Below, one piece after another: positions 35,422 to 45,934 of a stretch of 64,000 nucleotides of DNA. The position numbers and the translations under genes are program-made. The stretch comes from an uncultured Flavobacteriaceae bacterium (lineage in GTDB: Bacteria > Bacteroidota > Bacteroidia > Flavobacteriales > Flavobacteriaceae). The DNA lies in NCBI GenBank assembly GCA_947494695.1, contig CANLWB010000001.1, forward strand, positions 186,001 through 250,000, written 5' to 3'. Positions within the stretch are counted from its first letter, which is position 1. Each line of letters starts with the position of its first letter. Under the pieces are notes generated by a model that saw only the letters and a program-made list of their open reading frames with translations, did not search any database and was not told where the DNA came from.

Positions 35422-38007
35422 TTAGAACTGATATTTTAAGGATGAGTTAAATGTCATACCGTTGGTGTTAAAGAACCCAAAACGATCGGAAGACTGAATT
35501 CTAACTTCATCGAAAACATTGTAAACGTTTCCACTGAAAATCATTTTATTGTCTCCTAAACTAAAGGTATAGGCTAGTCCAAAGTCTGTTAAAGAATATG
35601 GCTTTATTGTTCCTAAGTTTTCTGTGGGTGTTCTTTCGTTATTTATGTATTGGTTTTCATAATAGTCTATGTTACCATATACAGTTAGGTCTTTTGTTAG
35701 TTTTGCTCTGGCATTTAAACCTGCAGTGAATTGTGGAGCTGTCGTTATTTTAATGCCATCAACATTAATACCCTGATTAGAAGAGATCAAAGCCCCGGTA
35801 TCGTCATTAAATGTATCGATGGTTACGGTTCCCTTCTTTTCCCAGCTTCCAGCAGAAACATACCCGTTAACAGTAATTCTGTTGTTAACACGATAATGTA
35901 AATCTAATTCAACACCTTTATGTTCCTGGCGTAAGTTTCGTTCAAATATGTTTATTTCGGTATCATCACTAGGATCGTTAGGTGTTGGAACTGCGTTTAA
36001 ATCCACTACATCAAAGTCGGAATCAACTCTGTTGGCCCAATCGGTATAGTAGAAATTAAAAGTAGCTTTAAACTTGCTATATTCATAAGCAAAACCAAGC
36101 TCAATTCCTGTAATTTCTTCATTCTCCACTTCTGGGTTTTTAAAAATCTCGTTAGAGCTTCTAATATCTTTAAATACATTATCTAAGAACGGTTGACGCG
36201 AGTAAAACCCTAAGTTCGTGAACAAGGAAAAATAATCGGCAAATTTTACAGAACCACCACCTTTTATGTTATAACCGAACTTACTTAACTTATCAGACTT
36301 ACCTAAATTGTTAAATCTACCATCTCTTTGGTAAGACAGGTTAGATACGGCACCTTGAAAGTAGGCAGAACCTCTATTACCAGAATACTCAATTTGAGAA
36401 AATAATCCTTGGTAGTTTATGTTTTCTGAATAATCGTAATCAATTCGATCTGCTTCATTGGCAAAGTCGAATAAAGACGACCAAGGTTTAGGATCGAAAG
36501 ATGCTGTAACAACCGTATTGTTTGAATTGTCATTATCCCACCCGGTTAAACCATAAAAATCGGCTACTTGTCTAAAGTGGTCTCCTCTGTACATTCTTAT
36601 ATCGGTACCAACATTTAAGCTTAGCTTATCTTCTATGAGTTGGGTGCCAAAGTTGGATACCAATCCGTACCATTGGTGGTTGTTTACAGATGATCTTCTA
36701 ATATAACCTGTTCTTGTGGCGTTATCTCCCAGTCCAATTGCTGTATTGGAAGCTATAATGGCAGGGTAGTCTAATTGACCTCTTAGTGGTCCGTCACCAT
36801 CGGGGTCATCTGTCCTTGCAGCTCTTCCGCCTCTTGGACCCGTTCCTCCACCACGTCCCCAGGATGCATATAGCACTGTAGATAAATCTGATTTTTCTGA
36901 AATATTCCAATCCCAGTTTAAGTTAAAAACAGGTTTGTGGTAATAGTTTTGTCTTTCAGACTCAATACCGTCTGCACCGTACCCCCAATGTTGATTGAAC
37001 TTAGGGTTAGCTTCGATAACTTCTCTGGATTGAGACCATCTTTGACCATGCAATTGAGGTGCTCCGGTTAACAATAGGTTAAATGTATGTGATTCGTTTG
37101 GCTTGTAACCTGCAGAGATAAAATATGTTTGTCCCTGTCCATAGGTTCCTTCTGCCCATTTGCGGTGTGCTTGCCAGTGATCTAAAAGTACTGAAAAAGA
37201 CCAACCTTTATCATTAATTCCTGTATCGTAAGAAACCGTTCCTTTAAAATAACTGTCATTACCTCCTAAGAATCTAACAAAACCACCTCTTTGTTTGTCA
37301 GTTGATTTCATTACCAAGTTCATAGTACCACCAACCGAAGAAATAGCAAGTTTAGAAGACCCAAGCCCTCTTTGTACCTGTACGGCATTTGCAATATCTG
37401 CAATTCCAGCCCAGTTGGACCAGTATACACGTCCATCTTCCATACCATTTACCGGTTGCCCGTTAAGAAGCACACCAATATTTGTTTGATCGAAACCACG
37501 TAAAAATATTTGAGAATCACCAAACCCCGTTTGTTGAGAAACAAACGTTGAAGGTGTACTCTTAATGATTTCGGTAACTTCTACATTACCAATAGCTCGT
37601 TCTTGAATTTGAGCCTTTTTAATGGTTGACACTGCTACAGGCGTTTGTCTGTCTTCTGCCAGATCGATTACTCCGGTTCCAACGATTACTATTTCTTCGA
37701 GAGAGTTGTCTGTAGATAAGTTAACATTACCTAAGTCTGTGCTGCCATCAAATGATAAGGTTACAGAACCGTAACCTACAAAAGAGACCATAACTTTTCC
37801 GGAAGGTGCTTGTGTTTTTAAAGTGAAGATTCCATTGAAATCTGTTGAAACACCATTGGTTGTTCCTTTTTCAACCACATTTGCACCAGGTAAAGGAGTG
37901 CCGAGTTCGGCATCTAAGATGATACCTTTTACTGTGCTTTGAGCCATTGTAGCCATGGAAAATAAAAAGACTACAGATGTTAATAAAAGTAGAGTTATTC
38001 TGTTCAT
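35422..38007 (-). CDS. TonB-dependent receptor, tandem copy 1
   Basis: An 861-residue receptor: signal peptide about 1-22 (LTSVVFLFSMATMAQ), carboxypeptidase-regulatory-like domain (about 23-105, GIILDAELGTPLPGANVVEKG), plug (about 115-235, IFLRGFDQTNIGVLLNGQPVNGMEDGRVYWSNW split across it), and a barrel ending FFNTNGMTFNSSLKYQF. It shares closely similar plug sequence with the receptor 324 bp upstream, so the pair arose by duplication. Aromatic GRVYWSNW and QVQRGLGSSKLAISSVGGT are common to both. The substrate is unknown; no SusD-like or lipoprotein partner lies nearby. Confidence 0.92.
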   Translation of the reverse strand: MNRITLLLLTSVVFLFSMATMAQSTVKGIILDAELGTPLPGANVVEKGTTNGVSTDFNGIFTLKTQAPSGKVMVSFVGYGSVTLSFDGSTDLGNVNLSTDNSLEEIVIVGTGVIDLAEDRQTPVAVSTIKKAQIQERAIGNVEVTEIIKSTPSTFVSQQTGFGDSQIFLRGFDQTNIGVLLNGQPVNGMEDGRVYWSNWAGIADIANAVQVQRGLGSSKLAISSVGGTMNLVMKSTDKQRGGFVRFLGGNDSYFKGTVSYDTGINDKGWSFSVLLDHWQAHRKWAEGTYGQGQTYFISAGYKPNESHTFNLLLTGAPQLHGQRWSQSREVIEANPKFNQHWGYGADGIESERQNYYHKPVFNLNWDWNISEKSDLSTVLYASWGRGGGTGPRGGRAARTDDPDGDGPLRGQLDYPAIIASNTAIGLGDNATRTGYIRRSSVNNHQWYGLVSNFGTQLIEDKLSLNVGTDIRMYRGDHFRQVADFYGLTGWDNDNSNNTVVTASFDPKPWSSLFDFANEADRIDYDYSENINYQGLFSQIEYSGNRGSAYFQGAVSNLSYQRDGRFNNLGKSDKLSKFGYNIKGGGSVKFADYFSLFTNLGFYSRQPFLDNVFKDIRSSNEIFKNPEVENEEITGIELGFAYEYSKFKATFNFYYTDWANRVDSDFDVVDLNAVPTPNDPSDDTEINIFERNLRQEHKGVELDLHYRVNNRITVNGYVSAGSWEKKGTVTIDTFNDDTGALISSNQGINVDGIKITTAPQFTAGLNARAKLTKDLTVYGNIDYYENQYINNERTPTENLGTIKPYSLTDFGLAYTFSLGDNKMIFSGNVYNVFDEVRIQSSDRFGFFNTNGMTFNSSLKYQF

Positions 38008-38331
38008 AATTTTTTGAATGGATTAATTGAATTAGTCATGCAAATTAATTGAAGAAAACACGGCTTTTTATTAACTGATTTTTAATAAATTTTTATAAAA
38101 ACATAGTTGCGCATATTTTATGATTTAGGTCTTATTTTGTTTAATCATCACATTGTTAGCGAGTTGAATTAAATGTGAAAATATCTACCTCTTAAACATC
38201 ATTATGTTAATGTTAAGCGAAAATAAAATTAATGTGATATGACCTAATGTATCTATTTAAAATAAAACAGTTGGAAACAAAAAACCACCTCTAAAAAGAA
38301 GCGGTTTTAAGTATTTTATTTTTATGTTATT
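38008..38331. other. 324-bp AT-rich gap between the tandem receptor genes
   Basis: Contains no gene. Its left end is the promoter/leader of copy 1 and resembles the leader of copy 2 (40885-40925): both show ATTAATT followed by TTGAA, an ATTAGTC block and GCAAA. Its right end has the degenerate terminator of copy 2 at 38281-38308. The middle is AT-rich with no recognised signal. Confidence 0.55.
38281..38308 (-). terminator. Degenerate terminator of the 38.3 kb TonB receptor gene
   Basis: AAAACCACCTC (38281-38291) faces GAAGCGGTTTT (38298-38308): 9 of 11 positions pair. The right arm is identical to that of the terminator at 35392-35402, so this is probably the same terminator duplicated with the gene and then mutated in one arm. 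Confidence 0.6.
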
Positions 38332-40884
38332 TTAGAAATTGAAACGTATACTACAGTTCCAGGTTCTTCCATAACCAAATCGTCCTCTATTCTCAACATT
38401 AACTCCTTTATAGTTCAAAGATGGATCTGTCGATGCTGGTCTATTTTCATTAAGAGATTCAATATAAACCTCATCAAATATATTATTGACATTTATTCTA
38501 AACTGCAATGAGTTATCATCGTTTTTCCCTAAATACCATTTATAAGATAATCCTATATCTGCGGTATCGTAAGCAGGTAATTCTATCGAAGGTTCTTCAA
38601 CAGTGGCATCTCCCTGAGAGTATAAATTGGCATAGGTATTCCAAGTACCATCGACACTAAATCTTGGTAAGAACTCATAGCTGGCAAAGATTCCGGCCGT
38701 TAGTTGAGCTCCCCCTCCAATTTTAACACCATCTAAATTAACAGTTGTGGCGGGTTCTATTTCATTTCCGGCTTCATCAAAAGTTCTTCTTAAACCATTG
38801 CCATTATAAGTCCAATCCCCAATAGATAAGAATCCATTAACTTTTAAGTTGTCTGCTGGTCGTGTAAAAACTTCCAACTCGGCCCCTAAATGAACTTGTT
38901 CAACACCTTGTGTTTGGGTTAATCTGAAATCCGCACTCCCTTGATCTCCAAAAGAGTTCACAATAGTTCTATTACCCCAAATCGTATAATATAAATTTAA
39001 GTTAGCTGATACCTTGTTGCTTTTAAACTGATATCCACCTTCTAAGCCCGTAATCGTTTCATTTTCAAGTTCAGGATTAATCAGCTCATTACTATTTCTA
39101 TCACTTACAAATAAAACACTATGGAAAGGTTGACGTGAATAGTAACCGGCATTAACAAAAACTTTATGGTCTTCGCTTATCGTGTAAGATCCTCCAGCTT
39201 TAGCGTTAAATCCTGGATTATTTACTTTTTCAGATTCTTCAGGTTGGCCTTCTACAGTTGCATTAAGATACTCTGTTCTTACATGCGATTGTGTTGAGGC
39301 AGAACCCTGGAAAAAGGCTGAAAAATTATCGTTGCTGTATTCCAATTGACCAAATACCCCTCCATAATTGATTTGTTCTTCATAATCGTATCCAAATCGT
39401 TGCGCATGGTCTGTATTTGGGTTGAACGTTAAGTCCCAGGGGTTAATACCTCCAAAGGTTTCGGTCAAGAAATAATCACCTCCATTAAAGGTACTTGATG
39501 CACCTACACTAGCAACCGATAGAAATTCGTTTACACTTCTAAAGTGAATACCATTATATAAACGTACGTCTGCTCCAACATTTAAACTTAAATTATCATT
39601 TAACTGAGTTTCAAAGTTGGATACCAATCCAAACCAGTTATGGTTATTATTAGAACCTCTGGCATATAAAGGTGCATTGCCGTCATCTATGGTAAAAGCA
39701 AAAGTACCTCTACCTAAAGACCCATATAAAACGGTAGATAATGAAGAGTTATCGTTGACTGCCCAGTCCCAGGATAAGTTAGCCACTGGTTTATGATATA
39801 CATTTCTACCTCCCGGATATTTCCCTCCATTTAACAGGTTAGGGCTTCTAACACCATCGTAATTCCAGGAATTATATCGTCTTCCGTTGTCAAGAAAATC
39901 AATAATATCACCTCGCCCTGCTGCTGCATGCCATTGTGGCGCTCCTGTGATTAAGAAGTTAAGTAAATGATTTTCGTTTGGTTTATACCCAAATGACAAG
40001 AAATATGTTTGCCCTTGTCCATCTGTATAATCCACATAACCATCACCTTGCCAGTGTCCTAACATTCCGGAAAAAGCCCAACCGTTTTCCATTAAACCTG
40101 TAGAGTAATATGCTGTTGTTTTGGTATAATTATCATTACCAACCATCTGTTGGAAAAACCCACCTTCCTTTCTATCAACTGTTTTTGTTACAATATTAAT
40201 CGTACCCCCAACAGATGATATTGCTAATTTTGATGCTCCTAAACCACGTTGCACCTGTACCGCATTAGCTACATCAAGAACACCAGACCAGTTAGACCAG
40301 AACATTCTGCCGTCTTCAGGGCTATTTATTGGTTGTCCGTTTAGCATAAATGCCGTATTGGTTTGATCGAAACCACGTAAAAACATTTGACCATCACCAA
40401 AACCACCGCCTTTAATGTTTTGAACAGAAGGAGTCGATTTAAGGACCTCTGGTAAATCCCAGTTTCCTGCGCGTTCCCTAATTTCATTGGCTTTAATCGT
40501 AGAAACAGCTACTGGTGTTTTCCTGTCTTCCGCTAAATCAATAACCCCGGTTCCTGTGATAACAATTTCTTCTAGAGAATTATCTGAAAACAATTGGATT
40601 TCTCCCAAATCGGTATCTCCACTAAACGACAATGTTATAGGGTTATACCCGACGTACGATATCACAAGCGATCCCGATGAAGCGTTCGTTTGTATTGAGA
40701 ATGTGCCCTCGAAATCTGAAGAAACCCCGTTAGTTGTTCCTTTTTCAACGATATTCGCTCCTGGAAGGGGTGAATTAAGTTCGGCATCTAAAACAGTACC
40801 CTTAATTGTACTTTGTGCCATGATAATTGTAGTTGATAAAAATGCCACGATCATCAACAATAAATGAATAGTTTTTTTCATCAT
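38332..40884 (-). CDS. TonB-dependent receptor, tandem copy 2
   Basis: An 850-residue paralogue of the downstream receptor. Signal peptide about 1-23 (LLLMIVAFLSTTIIMAQ), carboxypeptidase-regulatory-like domain (GTVLDAELNSPLPGANIVEKG), plug with IDLAEDRKTPVAVSTIKA and MFLRGFDQTNTAFMLNGQP, then the barrel ending RFGYGRTWNCSIRFNF. Two Met codons begin the frame (40884 or 40881). The N-terminal 200 residues are much closer to copy 1 than the barrel is, suggesting different ligands with shared energy-coupling parts. A TATTTTTG box lies upstream. Confidence 0.92.
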   Translation of the reverse strand: MMKKTIHLLLMIVAFLSTTIIMAQSTIKGTVLDAELNSPLPGANIVEKGTTNGVSSDFEGTFSIQTNASSGSLVISYVGYNPITLSFSGDTDLGEIQLFSDNSLEEIVITGTGVIDLAEDRKTPVAVSTIKANEIRERAGNWDLPEVLKSTPSVQNIKGGGFGDGQMFLRGFDQTNTAFMLNGQPINSPEDGRMFWSNWSGVLDVANAVQVQRGLGASKLAISSVGGTINIVTKTVDRKEGGFFQQMVGNDNYTKTTAYYSTGLMENGWAFSGMLGHWQGDGYVDYTDGQGQTYFLSFGYKPNENHLLNFLITGAPQWHAAAGRGDIIDFLDNGRRYNSWNYDGVRSPNLLNGGKYPGGRNVYHKPVANLSWDWAVNDNSSLSTVLYGSLGRGTFAFTIDDGNAPLYARGSNNNHNWFGLVSNFETQLNDNLSLNVGADVRLYNGIHFRSVNEFLSVASVGASSTFNGGDYFLTETFGGINPWDLTFNPNTDHAQRFGYDYEEQINYGGVFGQLEYSNDNFSAFFQGSASTQSHVRTEYLNATVEGQPEESEKVNNPGFNAKAGGSYTISEDHKVFVNAGYYSRQPFHSVLFVSDRNSNELINPELENETITGLEGGYQFKSNKVSANLNLYYTIWGNRTIVNSFGDQGSADFRLTQTQGVEQVHLGAELEVFTRPADNLKVNGFLSIGDWTYNGNGLRRTFDEAGNEIEPATTVNLDGVKIGGGAQLTAGIFASYEFLPRFSVDGTWNTYANLYSQGDATVEEPSIELPAYDTADIGLSYKWYLGKNDDNSLQFRINVNNIFDEVYIESLNENRPASTDPSLNYKGVNVENRGRFGYGRTWNCSIRFNF

Positions 40885-40919
40885 TTGAAAAGAATTAATT
40901 ATTTGAAAATTAGTCGTCG

Positions 40920-40927
40920 CAAAAATA
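40920..40927 (-). promoter_or_regulatory. Putative -7 box of tandem receptor copy 2
   Basis: Minus strand TATTTTTG matches TAnnTTTG exactly, 36 bases before the ATG at 40884. No clear -33 TTTG was found. Confidence 0.45.
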
Positions 40928-40984
40928 CGTATAATTAAAGCAGATTAGAATAAAAACCAGGAAATTTAGTACGCCTTAGGCACG

Positions 40985-41020
40985 AAAAAAGGTGTCAATA
41001 TTAGAATATTGACACCTTTT
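40985..41020 (-). terminator. Rho-independent terminator of pgi
   Basis: AAAAGGTGTCAATATT (40987-41002) and AATATTGACACCTTTT (41005-41020) are exact reverse complements with only 2 bases between. On the minus strand a run of six T follows. It lies 30 bases after the pgi stop. Confidence 0.85.
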
Positions 41021-41049
41021 ACTCATTTTTTCTAAAGAGCTATATGCTC

Positions 41050-42687
41050 TTATAAGGATTCTTTATAATATCTTAAAAGATTTGAAGTTGAGGAATCATG
41101 CTCATTTTCGTTGGTGTTATGAAATTCTTTCAAAATTTTGCTAGCCAATTGCTTTCCTAGCTCTACTCCAAATTGATCATAACTAAAAATATTCCAAATA
41201 ACACCTTGAACAAATATTTTATGCTCGTACATGGCTATAAGTTTTCCCAAACTTTCGGGGGTTAACTTTTTAATAAATATGGTATTGGTTGGTTTGTTTC
41301 CTTTAAAGATTTTAAAAGGTAACAATTTGTCTGCCTCTTCTTCTGGCAATCCTTTTAACTCTTTGGAAACCTCCTGATCGGTTTTACCATTTAAAAGCGC
41401 TTCAGTCTGCGCCAAAAAGTTAGATGTTAGTTTATCTTGATGTTCTTGATTACCATGCAGCGATTTTATAAATCCAATAAAATCGGCAGGAATCAATTTA
41501 GTTCCCTGGTGAATTAATTGAAAAAAGGCATGTTGAGAATTGGTACCAGGCTCTCCCCAAATTAAAGTGCCTGTTTCGTAATCTATGGGATTACCATTTC
41601 TATCTACACTTTTACCATTACTCTCCATAATACCTTGCTGCAAATAGGTTGCAAATTGGTTTAAATATTGCGAGTACGCTATCACAGCTTCACTTTCTGC
41701 CTTAAAGAAGTTGTTATACCAAACGCTAATTAAGGCCAATACAACAGGAATGTTGGTTTTAAAATCTTCATTCTTAAAATGGGTGTCCATGTTATGGGCT
41801 CCATGAAGAAGGCTTTCAAAATTAGTATAACCAACTGCCAGGCTAATGCTTAAACCAACGGCACTCCAAAGTGAAAAACGTCCGCCTACCCAATCCCACA
41901 TAGGAAAGATGTTATTTTCGTCTATTCCAAACGATTTTACACTCTCTATGTTTGTCGAAACTGCAACGAAGTGTTTTGCAATGGCGTTTTCGCTAGCCGA
42001 TTTTAAAAACCAATCTTTTATGGTATTGGCGTTTGATAATGTTTCTTGAGTGGTAAATGTTTTAGATACAACAACGAAAAGTGTTGTTTCCGGATCTAAT
42101 TTTTTAATAATCTCGTTAACGTGATCTCCATCTACATTGCTTACAAAATGTGTGTTTAAATGATTTTTGTAATACTGCAAAGAATCAACCACCATCGCAG
42201 GTCCTAAATCAGAACCTCCAATACCAATATTTACAATGTCTGTAAATGCTTTTCCGGTAAACCCTTTTCGATCTCCGTTTACAATCTCATTTGTAAACTG
42301 TTCTATTTTTTGTTTTACTTCGAATACTTCTGGAACGACATTAGTACCATTTACAAGACATTCGGAGCTTTTCGGAGCACGTAATGCGGTATGTAAAACA
42401 GCTCTTCCTTCGGTTTGATTTATTAAATCTCCGGAAAACTGACTGTCTATCGCTTCTTTTAACTTAACCTCATCGGCTAGTTCCAGTAAATATTTAAAGG
42501 TTTCTTCTGTGATTCTGTTTTTGGAAAAATCGACATAAAAGTCATCCCATGTTATGGTGAATTTATTTGCCCGTTCTGTATCTTGAGCAAACAAATCCTT
42601 CATATGAAGGTCTTTTACGCTATTAAAATGTTCTTGTAATTTTTTCCATGAATCCGTGGTCGTGGGGTTAATGCTTGGTAGTGCCAT
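41050..42687 (-). CDS. pgi: Glucose-6-phosphate isomerase (Pgi)
   Basis: A 545-residue glycolytic isomerase. Both PGI signatures are present: [15 protein letters not shown] with the sugar-phosphate binding, and [21 protein letters not shown] with the catalytic lysine region; [10 protein letters not shown] and [15 protein letters not shown] are also kept, with active-site Glu in GIMESNGK. Length matches the large-type enzyme. Its start codon shares one base with the stop of the upstream M23 peptidase gene (TAATG), so the two are translationally coupled. Confidence 0.97.
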   Translation of the reverse strand: MALPSINPTTTDSWKKLQEHFNSVKDLHMKDLFAQDTERANKFTITWDDFYVDFSKNRITEETFKYLLELADEVKLKEAIDSQFSGDLINQTEGRAVLHTALRAPKSSECLVNGTNVVPEVFEVKQKIEQFTNEIVNGDRKGFTGKAFTDIVNIGIGGSDLGPAMVVDSLQYYKNHLNTHFVSNVDGDHVNEIIKKLDPETTLFVVVSKTFTTQETLSNANTIKDWFLKSASENAIAKHFVAVSTNIESVKSFGIDENNIFPMWDWVGGRFSLWSAVGLSISLAVGYTNFESLLHGAHNMDTHFKNEDFKTNIPVVLALISVWYNNFFKAESEAVIAYSQYLNQFATYLQQGIMESNGKSVDRNGNPIDYETGTLIWGEPGTNSQHAFFQLIHQGTKLIPADFIGFIKSLHGNQEHQDKLTSNFLAQTEALLNGKTDQEVSKELKGLPEEEADKLLPFKIFKGNKPTNTIFIKKLTPESLGKLIAMYEHKIFVQGVIWNIFSYDQFGVELGKQLASKILKEFHNTNENEHDSSTSNLLRYYKESL

Positions 42688-44015
42688 TAATCTTGAAATG
42701 AAATTAGATTATTTTGATTTTCTAAGGATTCCTTTAGGGGTTGTTCTTCACCAAAAGGAATGCTATCGAGTTTTTGTTTTATAGGAATAATAAATTCCAA
42801 ATATTTAGCTTTAAGAGAATCGGATATCGGTTTTGCTTCCGGTAGCTTTTGTTTGAACGGATCTACTTGTCTTCCATTTTTCCAAAATCGGTAACAAACA
42901 TGTGGTCCTCCGGTATTACCGGTCATTCCAACCCATCCAATAACATCACCTTGTTTAACGAACTGTCCAACTTTTGCATTTCGTTTTTTCATATGTAAAT
43001 ATTGGGTTTCGTAGGTGGCATTGTGTCGTATCTTTACATAGTTACCATTACCCCCACGTCTTTTAGATTCTGTAACCGTACCATTTGCAGTGGCCATAAT
43101 AGGCGTTCCAATAGGCGCTGCGAAATCTGTACCTTTATGGGGTCTTACTCTAAAACCGTAAACAGCAATACGACGTTTTAAGTTATAGCGTGATGATATA
43201 CGACTAAACTTTACTGGTGCCTTTAAAAAGGCTCTACGTAAGTTCTTTGCTTCCTCACTGAAATAATCGATAATACCTTTAACAGAATCTGTTTGGTATT
43301 CGAAGGCGTAAAATGGCTCCTTGTTATGTTCAAAATAAGCCGCTTTTATATTATCTATTCCTGTATAAATCGTATCGTCTATATACTTATCTGTATATAC
43401 CACCTTGAATCGGTCTCCTTTTTGAAGACGTCGAAAATCTATAGTCCAGGCATAAATATCATCGGCCATCTTATAGGCCAAACGCAGACTTAATCCTTGT
43501 TCTTCCAGCGTTTCCGATATGTTATTTGTAATCACCCCGGTTGCAACCTTTTCTACATACTTAATGGGCTTTCTGCTGGTATATGCATGAATGGAGTCTT
43601 GAAAATTAATAACGACATATTCTTCGAGATTTGGCTGGTAAATAAAACATTTTGGTTGCTCTAATGAGTCTTTGGCACATAGTAATGTATATGGTTTTCC
43701 TACCTGAAGGCGTCTTATATCGAACGAGTCTTTTGCTTTTTCGGCGATATTAAAGATATGGGGATAGCCCAGTCTGTTGCGTTCTAGTATGAGACCGAAA
43801 CTGTCTCCCCGTCTTATGGTGTCTCTCTTAACTATAAAATTGTTAAGATTAAATCCAAACTCATAAACGTCTTCTGGAACCTCTTCTACAACGGCTAATT
43901 CTTCTTCTATTTCTATGTCTTGTTTAGGATCATCTTTACAGGCAACAAAGCCTATTGCCAATATTAACAGTACTAGATATTTGTTCCCCACTCTTGTATT
44001 TCTTTTTCTGACCAT
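42687..44015 (-). CDS. M23 family metallopeptidase lipoprotein
   Basis: A peptidoglycan endopeptidase-like lipoprotein of about 442 residues from the ATG at 44015 (GTG at 43991 is an alternative; the frame itself opens at 44069). Signal: [17 protein letters not shown], lipid Cys followed by KDD. The C-terminal LytM domain has the zinc ligands [11 protein letters not shown] (His, Asp), QYLHM (catalytic His), and [10 protein letters not shown] where the usual H-x-H is H-x-C, so the third metal ligand is Cys. It likely trims cell wall. The 5' end overlaps the tryptophan dioxygenase gene by 43 bases and the 3' end abuts pgi. Confidence 0.85.
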   Translation of the reverse strand: MVRKRNTRVGNKYLVLLILAIGFVACKDDPKQDIEIEEELAVVEEVPEDVYEFGFNLNNFIVKRDTIRRGDSFGLILERNRLGYPHIFNIAEKAKDSFDIRRLQVGKPYTLLCAKDSLEQPKCFIYQPNLEEYVVINFQDSIHAYTSRKPIKYVEKVATGVITNNISETLEEQGLSLRLAYKMADDIYAWTIDFRRLQKGDRFKVVYTDKYIDDTIYTGIDNIKAAYFEHNKEPFYAFEYQTDSVKGIIDYFSEEAKNLRRAFLKAPVKFSRISSRYNLKRRIAVYGFRVRPHKGTDFAAPIGTPIMATANGTVTESKRRGGNGNYVKIRHNATYETQYLHMKKRNAKVGQFVKQGDVIGWVGMTGNTGGPHVCYRFWKNGRQVDPFKQKLPEAKPISDSLKAKYLEFIIPIKQKLDSIPFGEEQPLKESLENQNNLISFQD

Positions 44016-44890
44016 AATTCCGGAAAAAATATTCTCTTTTGGTATTTTGGATGCATATATTTTACCCATTCGCTACCCCCTGTAGCTTCGGCAGTTTCAC
44101 CTCCTATGTTTAAATAATGATTTGCTGTATTGTAGTGCGCCATAACCCATTTTATGTTTACCGTAAAATCGTAATGACGCATGGCCTCAATTAGTACTTT
44201 GTCCTCCCTGGATTCTTTTGGAAGTTTCTTGAATTTTGACCATAAATTGTTGCCGTAATAAAACTTTGTAAACCTAATAAATTCATCTTTATATTTCTCC
44301 TCGAATGCCTCCAACAAATAACTTTTTTCACCGGTTTTATAATCTTTTCCGGCTGCTTGCCAATACAAATGTTCGAAAGCATTTTCGTAAGATGAATTTC
44401 TATCTATAGTGTCTCGAAATCTTTTATCTATAAGATTTATAAGCTCTGTAGATGCGAATTCAATTTTTCTATATTGTGCACTTTGAAAACCGCTAGCTGG
44501 TGTTAATGTGGTTCTGAATTTATTATATTGATCAACGTCCATGCCATCTTTCATAATGCTAAAAGACGAGGTTAGCATATCAAAGTATCTACTAATACGC
44601 ATAAGCTTTGAAGTAAACCCAATGACATCTAAGTCTTCAGCTCTTGCCACCTGATCTATTTCACCCAGTATCATTTTAAACAAGAGTTCATTAATTTGAT
44701 GGTACATAATAAATACCATCTCATCTGGATAAACCGTGCGCTGTATTTGAAGATTTAATAGCGCATCTGTTTGAATGTAGTCCCAATAATTAATAGGTTT
44801 ACTATGCAATAAACCTTCTAAATAAGTTTCATAATCCTGGCCTATAGCCTCGTATTTTTCTTTTAATTTCTGGGTTATTTTTGAACTCAC
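43973..44890 (-). CDS. kynA: Tryptophan 2,3-dioxygenase family protein
   Basis: A 305-residue heme dioxygenase that opens the indole ring of tryptophan to N-formylkynurenine, the first step of the kynurenine route. INYWDYIQTDALLNLQ, the distal His64 in FIMYHQINELLFKMILGE, and AEATGGSEWVKYMHPKYQKRI with a candidate proximal region are seen; the C-terminal [11 protein letters not shown] is typical. It overlaps the M23 peptidase gene at its 3' end and follows the DUF3108 gene by 12 bases. Other kynurenine pathway genes are not in the window. Confidence 0.88.
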   Translation of the reverse strand: MSSKITQKLKEKYEAIGQDYETYLEGLLHSKPINYWDYIQTDALLNLQIQRTVYPDEMVFIMYHQINELLFKMILGEIDQVARAEDLDVIGFTSKLMRISRYFDMLTSSFSIMKDGMDVDQYNKFRTTLTPASGFQSAQYRKIEFASTELINLIDKRFRDTIDRNSSYENAFEHLYWQAAGKDYKTGEKSYLLEAFEEKYKDEFIRFTKFYYGNNLWSKFKKLPKESREDKVLIEAMRHYDFTVNIKWVMAHYNTANHYLNIGGETAEATGGSEWVKYMHPKYQKRIFFPELWSEKEIQEWGTNI

Positions 44891-44902
44891 AAAATGTATT
44901 AA

Positions 44903-45682
44903 TTATCTAACAACTATTTTAAAAGGATGTTTCAATCCTTTAAAAGCCGCAAGATCAGCCCTCAGGGAACCAACTGCAAGATCGGCCTTAATACGCAAAG
45001 GTACTTTATTTTTATCTTTTGACACCCATAGAGTTAAACTTTCTTCCTCTTTAAATACACGACCTGCCATAACATATGGTCTAAATTTTAAAGATTGTAC
45101 TTTTCCAAAGTCGGTGTTCAGGACTTCCTCTCCCAGATATCTAAGTTTAAATCCGTAGTTTTCTTTATCAAAAAACATGTCCAATCGAACTTCGTCTCCC
45201 GACTTCAAATTACCAGTATCCAGGTTATTTCGCAAATAATAAAATGTAGACACCATATCCTGAATGTTAGGTCTTGTATTTACTACAGATTTCTCATTAT
45301 GTTTCTTATCATTTACGTAAGCCTTATTGTTTTTCTGATCGAATTTTATTTCAATGTCCTTAGTATGACCACCTTCATCAATATTTCTTACGAATTTATA
45401 AGGCATGGTTGTTTTTTTATCAAAATAGCTTTCGTATCTATCCTCCACTTTAAAAAACCATTTTATCATCCCTGTGGTCCAACCTTTACCAACAACATGA
45501 TAAACGTCTTTATTGTTTAATTTGGAATCGTTAACGGTAAGTGTTGCATTTCCAGCTTTTAAGAAACCACTGTAGCTCATTTTAAACTTAAACCATTCTC
45601 CTTTACCAAATGCCGGCTCTTGCTGGGCAAATGATATCTGCATGACTAGCATGGTAACAAATATAAGTAGTGTATTTTTCAT
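44903..45682 (-). CDS. DUF3108 domain secreted protein
   Basis: A 259-residue exported protein: signal peptide about 1-19 (MLVMQISFAQQ), then a DUF3108 domain (GEWFKFKMSYSGFLKAGNATLTV, YHVVGKGWTTGMIKWFFKVEDRYESYF, FYYLRN, FGKVQSLKFRPYVMAGRVF, LTLWVSKDKNKVPLRI). It is a beta-rich periplasmic protein of unknown function, widespread in Bacteroidota and Proteobacteria. It starts the unit DUF3108-TDO-M23-pgi. Confidence 0.85.
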   Translation of the reverse strand: MKNTLLIFVTMLVMQISFAQQEPAFGKGEWFKFKMSYSGFLKAGNATLTVNDSKLNNKDVYHVVGKGWTTGMIKWFFKVEDRYESYFDKKTTMPYKFVRNIDEGGHTKDIEIKFDQKNNKAYVNDKKHNEKSVVNTRPNIQDMVSTFYYLRNNLDTGNLKSGDEVRLDMFFDKENYGFKLRYLGEEVLNTDFGKVQSLKFRPYVMAGRVFKEEESLTLWVSKDKNKVPLRIKADLAVGSLRADLAAFKGLKHPFKIVVR

Positions 45683-45882
45683 CTTATGGGTTGTTAATAA
45701 TTTAACTTCTAATCATGTACTTTTATTATATACCTATTTGAAATTACAATTACCATTCCAAAAATATAAAATTTCTTCCGACTCCTCCTAATCATAAGAA
45801 GAGCTTAACATTTATTTGTTACATCTTGTAAAGAAATTGTTTTGAAATCCCATTGTGAGAGCTGCTCAAATCCTGACTGTTT

Positions 45883-45902
45883 GTCTTCGGCTACGCTCAG
45901 AC
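45883..45902. repeat. Short intergenic repeat (GTCT TCGGCTACGCTC AGAC)
   Basis: GTCT and AGAC flank TCGGCTACGCTC. The reverse complement, GTCTGAGCGTAGCCGAAGAC, resembles the GAGCNNAGCCGAA part of the element near 58628-58650 (GCTCAGCCGAAAA). It lies 32 bases downstream of the HPPD stop. Confidence 0.5.
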
Positions 45903-45934
45903 GGCATGCTCTTATCACTACATAATTCAATGTG

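Noticed and set aside
45095-45520. 141-codon plus-strand ORF antisense to DUF3108
   Set aside because: Long but antisense to a signal-peptide protein with a recognised domain; hydrophobic shadow composition typical of AT-rich reverse frames.
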